DNA of 64,000 nucleotides. It comes from Maridesulfovibrio frigidus DSM 17176 (lineage in GTDB: Bacteria; Desulfobacterota; Desulfovibrionia; Desulfovibrionales; Desulfovibrionaceae). The translations under genes were made by a program, and so were the position numbers. A model generated the notes under the pieces. That model saw only the letters and a program-made list of their open reading frames with translations, had not been told where the DNA came from and searched no databases. The stretch is taken from the NCBI RefSeq assembly GCF_000711735.1, contig NZ_JONL01000001.1:186001-250000 (forward strand), given 5' to 3'. Shown in pieces: positions 54,420 to 64,000 of this stretch; position 1 is the first letter of the stretch; each line of letters opens with the position of its first letter.

Positions 54420-55805
54420 TTAGCTAGCCTCGATGATTTTGCCGGGATTAAGAATTCCCTTTGGATCAATAGCTTTCTTCATTCTGAGGGAGTAGTCGAG
54501 AGTGGCCTGATTAGTTTCCTTTATCATCCACTTGGACTTAGCCATTCCGATTCCATGTTCACCGGAAAGAGTTCCTTTAAGAGAAAGAGCTACATCGAAA
54601 ATTTCGTTAACAGCTTCTTCTACGCGGTGGAATTCCTGCTTATCTCTGTTGTCACAAAGAATAGTAGGATGGAGGTTACCATCACCAGCGTGACCGAATG
54701 TTCCGATGGAAAGTTTGTACTTATCAGCAATCTTATTAAGTCCGCGGATCATTGCAGGAATCTGGCTGCGTGGAACAGTTGCATCTTCAAGAACTGTTGT
54801 AGGCCGTGCGCGGGCAAGAGCCGGAAGCGCATTACGACGAGCAAACCATAGAGCTTCACGTTCTTCAGCTGTTTCCGCAGCTTTAACAGATGTAGCACCA
54901 ATTTTATTACAAATATCTACAATTTTCTGAGCATCGTCAGCAACTTCAGCAGGGTGACCATCAACTTCGATCAAGAGAATAGCCTGAGCTTCAGTTGGAA
55001 GACCCGCTTTGGTGAATGCTTCAACATATTTAATTGTTACATGATCAAGTAGTTCAAGAGTACATGGAACAATGTGGTTAGCAATAATTGCCGCCACTGT
55101 TTCAGATGCTTTATCGATGTTATCGAAAACAGCCATCATAGCTTTCTGAGCTTTAGGAGGCGGAACAAGCTTGAAAATAATGTTGCTGAAAACTCCGAGA
55201 GTTCCTTCGGAAGCAACCATGAGCCCAGCAAGATTGTAGCCTGTTACACATTTTACTGTGCGTGAACCGGACTTGATGAGGTCGCCGTTAACATCAAAGA
55301 AATCCATTCCCATAACGTAATCTTTAGTAACGCCGTACTTAAGGCCGCGAAGACCGCCAGCATTTTCAGCTACGTTACCACCAAGAGTGGAAACAGCCTG
55401 ACTACCTGGATCTGGAGGATAGAAAAGACCGCGTTTTGCAACTTCTGCTGCGAACTGTGCTGTTACAACACCTGGTTCTACAACTGCGTAGAGATCTTCT
55501 TCATTAATCTCGATAATTTTATTAAGGCCATTGGTCAGAACAACAATTCCACCAGGATGTGGAATGGTTCCGCCAGAAAGATTTGTTCCTGCTCCGCGAA
55601 CGGTTAAAGGCAGGCCGTGCTGATTACAAAGTTTGGTAATAGGACCAAGTTGTTCAGTATTATTAGGCTTAACTACGAAAGCAGGCAGTGCAGGATCGAG
55701 AACTGCTGAGTCGTAGGAGTAAGCATGACGGTCAGACTCACTCGACAACACACCACCGGAACCAACTATTGCCTCGAAATCTTTGATAAGCTTTTCAGCA
55801 CCCAT
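54420..55805 (-). CDS. GlcD-like FAD-binding lactate dehydrogenase subunit
   Basis: This 461-residue flavoprotein corresponds to DVU3027, assigned as D-lactate dehydrogenase. The FAD_binding_4 domain (about 35-215) shows LPLTVRGAGTNLSGGTIPHPGGIVVLTNGL and DPGSQAVSTLGGNVAENAGGLRGLKYG; the FAD-oxidase C domain ends with TFGHAGDGNLHP, LSGEHGIGMAKSKWM and MKKAIDPKGILNPGK. It oxidises D-lactate (or glycolate-like 2-hydroxy acids) to the 2-oxo acid. AAGGAGAA precedes ATG 55805. A strong hairpin separates it from the permease gene. Confidence 0.94.
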   Translation of the reverse strand: MGAEKLIKDFEAIVGSGGVLSSESDRHAYSYDSAVLDPALPAFVVKPNNTEQLGPITKLCNQHGLPLTVRGAGTNLSGGTIPHPGGIVVLTNGLNKIIEINEEDLYAVVEPGVVTAQFAAEVAKRGLFYPPDPGSQAVSTLGGNVAENAGGLRGLKYGVTKDYVMGMDFFDVNGDLIKSGSRTVKCVTGYNLAGLMVASEGTLGVFSNIIFKLVPPPKAQKAMMAVFDNIDKASETVAAIIANHIVPCTLELLDHVTIKYVEAFTKAGLPTEAQAILLIEVDGHPAEVADDAQKIVDICNKIGATSVKAAETAEEREALWFARRNALPALARARPTTVLEDATVPRSQIPAMIRGLNKIADKYKLSIGTFGHAGDGNLHPTILCDNRDKQEFHRVEEAVNEIFDVALSLKGTLSGEHGIGMAKSKWMIKETNQATLDYSLRMKKAIDPKGILNPGKIIEAS

Positions 55806-55837
55806 TTTTATTCTCCTTGAAATGTCTTTTACAAATT

Positions 55838-55863
55838 GGGAGGGGAAACTAAGGTCCCCTCCC
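55838..55863 (-). other. Intercistronic hairpin between lctP and the GlcD-like gene
   Basis: GGGAGGGGA / TCCCCTCCC with an 8-base loop, very GC-rich within AT-rich DNA. No T-run follows on the minus strand. Confidence 0.72.
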
Positions 55864-55895
55864 TTTCTAAATAAACGTTATATAGTTCTTATGAT

Positions 55896-57569
55896 TTAAG
55901 AGAGTACCACACCCCAACCGATATTAGCTAGAATCATTCCGATGATTGCTGCAGCTACAAGGTAGTAGGTCAGAGGGATAAGAGTTTTACGGATAATTTC
56001 ACCTTCACGGTCCATGAGTCCAACAACTGCTGCTGCTGCAACAACGTTATGAACAGTGATCATGTTACCAGCTGCTCCACCGACTGCCTGTAGTGCCACG
56101 ATGATGGACTGAGGTACGTCGATCTGGGAAGCAACACCGAACTGGAAGAGAGAGAACATCATGTTGGATACAGTATTTGATCCAGCGATGAATGCGCCCA
56201 TTGCTCCAATAACTGCTGCAAGTCCGGTCCATGCTGAACCAGCAATCTGAGCAACACCGTTTGCAAGTTCCATTGGCATTGCAAGCAAGCCAGATTCGTT
56301 GAACTTTGCGCCGGAGTTAATGAATACGCGAACCATAGGGATTGCGAATCCAAGAGCGAAAGAAGCCTGAATTGTTGTCTTCAAGGACTGACCAGCTGCT
56401 GACTTAAGGTCAGAGAACTTCATTCTCTGAATGAAGAATGCGCAGGCGATAGCAAGTACGAAGATAAATCCAGGAACATACAAAGGCTTGATTACGTATC
56501 CAAGGCCAGTTCCGAAAACATCGGTAACCGGGATAGTTACGGATACGAGAAGACCCTTGATCCATGCAACCTTACGAGAAAGTACGAGGAAGAGACCGAC
56601 GAGGACGTAGGGCATCCAAGCCTTAGCAAGAGTCATATGTGCAGGAGCTGCAGCAAACTTAGGTTCCCATGTACCCATCCAGTGCTTAGGCCATTCTTCA
56701 CGTGGAGCGAAGTCCCATGCAACTTTAGGAGTAAGGAAGTTATTCTTAGCAGCAGTAACTACTAGAGCAAGACCAACAAGACCACCAACAATTGATGGGA
56801 ATTCAGGTCCGAGGAACCATGCAGTAAGTACGTAAGGAACTGTTACTGCAAGACCAGCAAAGATTGTGAAAGGAAGAATTTCGAGACCTTTCTTGATAGA
56901 CTTTTCCTTACCGAAGAAACGAGTAAGAATTACTGCAAGGAAGGTAGGAATCATGATCCCGATAATACCGTGAATGAGAGCTACGTTACGACCGATTTCG
57001 AAAATGTAGTCCATGAATGCAATGTTGTTTGCAGCCAAGATGTCATGAACGATCGGGTTATCAAGACCTGTTTTAACTCCAAGCAGAATTGGTGTACCAA
57101 CTGCGCCGAAAGAAACTGGTGTAGACTGAATGATCAGTGCAACAGTAACAGCTCCCATTGCTGGGAAACCAAGAGCCATAAGAAGAGGAGCACAAACAGC
57201 AGCAGGAGTACCAAAACCAGCAGCTCCTTCAATGAATGCACCGAAACACCATGCAACAATGATTGCCTGAATTCGACGGTCAGGAGTGATATCCATGAAA
57301 CCGGCACGAATGGTTGCAAGAGCACCACTGTTAGTCAGCGTGTTCAGCATGAATAGTGCACCGAATACGATCCACAAAATCGCGATACAGATGGCAATAC
57401 CCTGAATGATGGAAGCAGAAATTACTGTTCCAGGAACCTGCCATTGAAAGAACGCTAGGATTGTTACTACGACAAGCGCCAGAGGCATTGCTTTTTTAGC
57501 AGGCCAGCGTAGAATTACCAGGAAGAAAAACACCGTTAGGATTGGTGCTAGAGCCATTAAAGTAAGCAT
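55896..57569 (-). CDS. lctP: L-lactate permease (LctP/LldP family)
   Basis: This 557-residue inner-membrane protein has about 13 helices. LctP motifs: [80 protein letters not shown] near the N-terminal half, and [21 protein letters not shown] and [22 protein letters not shown] near the end. It imports lactate (and probably glycolate) with protons. It is the second gene after por. AGAGGAG lies ahead of ATG 57569. Confidence 0.95.
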   Translation of the reverse strand: MLTLMALAPILTVFFFLVILRWPAKKAMPLALVVVTILAFFQWQVPGTVISASIIQGIAICIAILWIVFGALFMLNTLTNSGALATIRAGFMDITPDRRIQAIIVAWCFGAFIEGAAGFGTPAAVCAPLLMALGFPAMGAVTVALIIQSTPVSFGAVGTPILLGVKTGLDNPIVHDILAANNIAFMDYIFEIGRNVALIHGIIGIMIPTFLAVILTRFFGKEKSIKKGLEILPFTIFAGLAVTVPYVLTAWFLGPEFPSIVGGLVGLALVVTAAKNNFLTPKVAWDFAPREEWPKHWMGTWEPKFAAAPAHMTLAKAWMPYVLVGLFLVLSRKVAWIKGLLVSVTIPVTDVFGTGLGYVIKPLYVPGFIFVLAIACAFFIQRMKFSDLKSAAGQSLKTTIQASFALGFAIPMVRVFINSGAKFNESGLLAMPMELANGVAQIAGSAWTGLAAVIGAMGAFIAGSNTVSNMMFSLFQFGVASQIDVPQSIIVALQAVGGAAGNMITVHNVVAAAAVVGLMDREGEIIRKTLIPLTYYLVAAAIIGMILANIGWGVVLS

Positions 57570-57666
57570 ATTACTTTTCTCCTCTTAGAAAGTTAAAATT
57601 TTGTAACCGCATTACAATTCGAAAAAACCATCACCTTCAATTCCGCATAAAAAGGGGTGCCTACGG

Positions 57667-57687
57667 ACGACCCTAGATAAGGATCGC
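57667..57687 (-). other. Intercistronic hairpin between por and lctP
   Basis: On the minus strand GCGATCCT pairs with AGGGTCGT (two wobble pairs) around TATCT, 20 bases past the por stop. It is weaker than the other three operon hairpins. Confidence 0.5.
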
Positions 57688-57706
57688 CCGCAAGCGGTTG
57701 AGAATC

Positions 57707-61243
<3,537 letters not shown>

Positions 61244-61333
61244 TTAGAAAATTTAGAGAAACAACCTGTGAAAAGAAACGCTTCGCACAGAGCCTTGTTA
61301 CAGGCACAAGATTGAATACTCATTCAGCACTAC

Positions 61334-61349
61334 TCCAAGTTCTGTGCCA
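61334..61349 (-). promoter_or_regulatory. Sigma-54 (-24/-12) promoter of the lactate operon
   Basis: On the minus strand TGGCACAGAACTTGGA lies 103-118 bases before the por start. The -24 TGGCAC is perfect and the -12 TTGGA differs from TTGCA at one base, with correct spacing. The sigma-54 regulator gene next door supports it. Confidence 0.78.
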
Positions 61350-61433
61350 AACCTCTTTAAAAACTAAAAACTCTATTAAAACAGACTATTACGACTAACT
61401 ATTTCAAATAACGCTAATTACGAAAACCCACCC

Positions 61434-61451
61434 AGTCCGAAAAAACAGACA
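61434..61451. promoter_or_regulatory. Proximal activator site (LurR-type box A)
   Basis: The imperfect inverted repeat AGTCCGAAAAAACAGACA resembles boxes B and C and lies about 95 bases upstream of the -24 element, a usual distance for a sigma-54 enhancer. Confidence 0.6.
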
Positions 61452-61541
61452 AAACAAAGTCTTTTTTTTAAGACTACTATTTCTGACAACGCTAAGCTCA
61501 CTGTTTCCGCCACTAAAGAAGACTTTAAATAAAAAACCTCC

Positions 61542-61559
61542 TGTCCGTTTTTTTGGACA
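61542..61559. promoter_or_regulatory. Distal activator site (LurR-type box B)
   Basis: TGTCCGTTTTTTTGGACA: the half-sites TGTCC and GGACA are perfectly inverted around an A/T core. Its centre is 24 bases from that of box C. Confidence 0.72.
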
Positions 61560-61565
61560 AAACAT

Positions 61566-61583
61566 TGTCCTAAAAAACGGACA
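61566..61583. promoter_or_regulatory. Distal activator site (LurR-type box C)
   Basis: TGTCCTAAAAAACGGACA has the same TGTCC-N8-GGACA structure as box B. Boxes B and C side by side suit cooperative binding of two regulator dimers. Confidence 0.72.
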
Positions 61584-61630
61584 AATGTTTTTAGGGTTTA
61601 CTATACACCCTATGTCAGGCTTTACCAACG

Positions 61631-61680
61631 AAAAAAGGTCTTAATTTCATACGTGCTAACACGCTTGAAACTAAGACCTT
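61631..61680 (-). terminator. Terminator of the sensor-regulator operon
   Basis: The long stem (GGTCTTA.TTTCA.ACGTG / CACG.TTGAAA.TAAGACC, 61637-61678) is followed on the minus strand by six Ts. It insulates the kinase/regulator genes from por. The stretch 61681-61897 between it and the regulator stop shows no gene, only a short CGGCCC / GGGCCG inverted repeat. Confidence 0.88.
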
Positions 61681-61897
61681 TTAAAATTTGCAAAGCTGAT
61701 AATTAAGAAAGAAGAACGGATTAAATAAGCTATAGTTTAATTGTGAAGACAGATTGAGAGTGCATAAATATAAATCTGATAACTTAACGCAATTAGATTA
61801 TCCACAACGGCCCTGCTACCCTGTTAAGCCCACGGGCCGACTACTTTGCTAGAAGCAAGCAAGCTTCAAACTTTCCATGCACTAACATTTGGAACTA

Positions 61898-63358
61898 CTA
61901 ATCTTTAATCTCATGCTTTTTTAGCAGCGCATAAAAATGAGAGCGCGAAAGACCTGAAACCTTCAAAATAGCGGGGGTTTCACCTTTATAGCGGGAAAGT
62001 AGCTCTTCGAGATACCTTTTCTCAGCAAGCCCCTTAAATTCTTTCAGCGGTGGCAAATCATGCGTAAACAAATCCTCAAGAGCCGCAGCACTGTCCATAG
62101 CTGAAGCAACCTCTACTAACGGTTCAGCTTTTTTAGACTCAATTTCAACTGGCACGACAGGAACCGCTTTTACATTCTTTTTAAGATTGGACTTCGCCAT
62201 CTTAATACGCAGATCATCTGACAAGTGCATGGCATAAATAGTATTACCACTACCACATGCAACGAAGGCCTGCTCCAAAACATTGAATAACTGGCGCACG
62301 TTACCAGGCCAGTTATAGTTATTTAAAACATCATAAAAATCAGAGTTTGCAACTTTAGGAGGCACTTCATACTGCGTACGCAAGCGGCGTAAATGAAAAT
62401 CAGTAAGCTCTCTAATATCACCGACCCTGTCCCTGAGCGGCGGCAATGTTAAATGTATAGTCTTAATACGATAGAGTAAGTCCTGACGGAATTCTCCTTT
62501 TGCGACCATAGCATCAAGGTCTCTGTTCGTAGCAGCAACAAGTCTGAAATTGCTTTTAAACTCTTTGTTTTCACCGACTGGGCGATAAGTCCGTTCCTGA
62601 AGAACCCTTAAAAAAGACTTCTGTATGGAAAGAGACATTTCACCGACCTCATCGAGAAACAAGGTTCCTTTATCGGATAACTGAACCAGCCCTTTACGGT
62701 CAGACTGAGCCCCGGTGAATGATCCGCGCTTGTGACCGAACAAAGTGCTTTCAATAAGGGATTCGGTGAGAGAAGCACAGTCAACTACGACAAAATTATT
62801 ATTCACCCGAAGAGAATTATCATGGATGGTTTGCGCGAAAAGCTCCTTACCTGTTCCCGTTTCACCGGTCACGAGAACGTTGGCATCAGATCCAGCAGCA
62901 TGAGCAATCAAATCGTAGCAACGCTTAATTTCCGGACTTTTACCGACAATATTATCTAAATTAAGGGCTACACGCTGTGCTTTATTTTGCTTTTCATTAT
63001 GAAATTCTAAAGCCCTTCTCATGGATAAAGATATTTGCTTTATGGAAGAAGGTTTAACAAGAAAATCCCACGCCCCTCCCTGAATAGCCAGCTCTGCTCC
63101 ATCATCATCGCCTTTTCCCGTGAGAATAATCACCTCAGGAAAACCAAGTGCGGATTTTACTCGCGGTAAATAATCGAGGCCATTGCCATCCGGCAATGAT
63201 ATATCTAAAAAGACTAGATCAAAGGGATCAGCTTCAACTTTCTCCATACCATCTGCCAAATTATGCGCATAAGCTCCTTCGTGACCGGAGCGTATAATCA
63301 AACTGCCTATCGTTTCACAAACTTGCACGTCATCATCAATTATCAGGATTTTACCCAT
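61898..63358 (-). CDS. Sigma-54-dependent response regulator (LurR-like)
   Basis: This 486-residue NtrC-type activator has a receiver domain (about 3-120; ILIIDDDVQ, Asp in DLVFLDISLPDGNG, Lys in FLVKPSS). An AAA+ domain follows (about 140-365) with Walker A GETGTGKE, the sigma-54 contact loop ESTLFGHKRGSFTGA and Walker B GTLFLDEVGEM. A variable linker leads to a Fis-type helix-turn-helix (GETPAILKVSGLSRSHFYALLKKH). The orthologue at this place in D. vulgaris (DVU3023) is reported to regulate the lactate operon. Its start overlaps the end of the kinase gene (63351-63358), so the two are co-translated. The three inverted repeats between it and por are its probable targets. Confidence 0.93.
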   Translation of the reverse strand: MGKILIIDDDVQVCETIGSLIIRSGHEGAYAHNLADGMEKVEADPFDLVFLDISLPDGNGLDYLPRVKSALGFPEVIILTGKGDDDGAELAIQGGAWDFLVKPSSIKQISLSMRRALEFHNEKQNKAQRVALNLDNIVGKSPEIKRCYDLIAHAAGSDANVLVTGETGTGKELFAQTIHDNSLRVNNNFVVVDCASLTESLIESTLFGHKRGSFTGAQSDRKGLVQLSDKGTLFLDEVGEMSLSIQKSFLRVLQERTYRPVGENKEFKSNFRLVAATNRDLDAMVAKGEFRQDLLYRIKTIHLTLPPLRDRVGDIRELTDFHLRRLRTQYEVPPKVANSDFYDVLNNYNWPGNVRQLFNVLEQAFVACGSGNTIYAMHLSDDLRIKMAKSNLKKNVKAVPVVPVEIESKKAEPLVEVASAMDSAAALEDLFTHDLPPLKEFKGLAEKRYLEELLSRYKGETPAILKVSGLSRSHFYALLKKHEIKD

Positions 63359-64000
63359 CAGTTTTCTCCGAGGAAGTAAGAACTTCCCTTATGGCATCTG
63401 CAATTATATTCTTACTGTACGGTTTCATTAATACTTTCCTGACATTTCGTATTTCGGACGCGAAGTTCAAAAAGTTACGTCTACCGGAAACGATAAGAAC
63501 CGGAATCCCGGGCGCAACGTTTTGAATATCTTTTGCCAGATCAACACCGTTGGTTTCGGGCATGTCGTAATCGGTAATAATCAAATCGAAAAGTTCCGGT
63601 TCTTTACATATCAATTTAAAGGCTTCCGCAGGCGAAGAAAAGGCTGTGACCGTATAGCCGAGGCTTTCAAGAATCCTAGGAGTGGTTTCAAGCTGGTCCT
63701 CGTCATCTTCTACAAAAAGTATATTTTCTTTACCAAGAGGCAAAGGTCCATAAGTTTTAGCCCTCACGTCTGTAAGCTCCCCCTTAACAGGAAGATAAAT
63801 TTCAAAACAGGTCCTTGCATTCGGGGCACTGGAAACGCTTACGCCTCCGCCATGGCCTTTGATCAAACCATGTACAACGGCAAGCCCTAAGCCAGTACCC
63901 TCTGCTTTACCTTTGGTCGTAAAGAACGGATCAAAAATTTTATCCAGAATGTCACCGGGAATGCCTGGACCATTGTCGCATATTGCAAGCTCAATATATT
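63351..64000 (-). CDS. Hybrid sensor histidine kinase, C-terminal part (N-terminus off the right edge)
   Basis: The minus-strand frame is open to the right edge, so only the last ~216 residues are seen. They hold the end of an ATPase domain (ELAICDNGPGIPGDILDKIFDPFFTTK, GTGLGLAVVHGLIKGHGGG) and a complete receiver domain (about 95-215 of the visible part; ENILFVEDDEDQ, Asp in DLIITDYDMPETNG, Lys in VLMKPYS). It overlaps the start of the sigma-54 regulator by eight bases, so it is the cognate kinase, equivalent to D. vulgaris DVU3022 by position. Its input domain and signal are outside the window. Confidence 0.92.
   Translation of the reverse strand, partial: YIELAICDNGPGIPGDILDKIFDPFFTTKGKAEGTGLGLAVVHGLIKGHGGGVSVSSAPNARTCFEIYLPVKGELTDVRAKTYGPLPLGKENILFVEDDEDQLETTPRILESLGYTVTAFSSPAEAFKLICKEPELFDLIITDYDMPETNGVDLAKDIQNVAPGIPVLIVSGRRNFLNFASEIRNVRKVLMKPYSKNIIADAIREVLTSSEKTDG

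Noticed and set aside
61404-61628. 74-codon minus-strand frame between por and the regulator
   Set aside because: It covers the three inverted-repeat boxes of the control region, is low in complexity and has no ribosome site.

Overview
The window looks like chromosomal DNA from an AT-rich marine sulfate reducer of the Desulfovibrio group (Maridesulfovibrio-like). The main evidence is the right-hand third. There, pyruvate:ferredoxin oxidoreductase, lactate permease, a GlcD/GlcF-type lactate dehydrogenase, Pta, AckA and LutC/LutB-type proteins lie in one collinear minus-strand block downstream of a sigma-54 two-component system. This is the organic-acid oxidation region known from Desulfovibrio vulgaris. 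The species is inferred from gene content only; no database was searched.

Layout. 1-1711: a radical SAM protein fused to a periplasmic-binding-protein-like domain, running off the left edge. 2140-15033: a sensory island of four minus-strand genes (a triple-sensor PAS protein without a kinase, a TorT-like periplasmic protein, a 1647-residue hybrid histidine kinase with an HPt domain, and a receiver-kinase), with a divergent receiver-HD-GYP protein that probably degrades cyclic di-GMP. 15.0-30.2 kb: mostly housekeeping genes (tRNA-Lys, DsbD, an iron alcohol dehydrogenase, a zinc-ribbon/AMIN protein, an M24 peptidase, a CoA-binding/YkgJ/DnaJ trio, HisH-HisF, a lone PAS protein, two glycosyltransferases, PAP2 and VTT membrane proteins). 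30.3-32.0 kb: three copies of initiator tRNA-Met, two of which flank a pair of unknown membrane or secreted proteins. 32.1-35.2 kb: an exported PSD/PsiD-like decarboxylase, a LysE/ArgO exporter and a divergent ArgP-like regulator. 35.3-41.3 kb: DUF389 protein, chorismate mutase, AlaX-like editing protein, glyA behind a ZTP riboswitch, MntP and a YheT-type hydrolase. 41.4-46.3 kb: a single HPt protein and two paralogous chemoreceptors around a Dabb protein.

46.4-64 kb: a probable 6S RNA, then (reading leftward from 61.2 kb) por, lctP, glcD-like, glcF-like, pta, ackA, lutC and the lutB-lutA fusion. Together these take up lactate, oxidise it to pyruvate with two different dehydrogenase systems, cleave pyruvate to acetyl-CoA with reduction of ferredoxin, and recover ATP as acetate is made. 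A sigma-54-type promoter and three copies of an 18-base inverted repeat precede por; the sigma-54 response regulator and its hybrid kinase lie immediately upstream. Stable hairpins without U-tracts sit at four internal boundaries of this operon and may set segment-specific mRNA levels.

Most noteworthy: the exported PsiD-like decarboxylase beside an amino-acid exporter, the radical SAM-binding-protein fusion, the large TorT-type sensory island tied to an HD-GYP output, the mosaic initiator-tRNA triplication with cargo, the 6S RNA abutting the lactate operon, and the intercistronic hairpin series.
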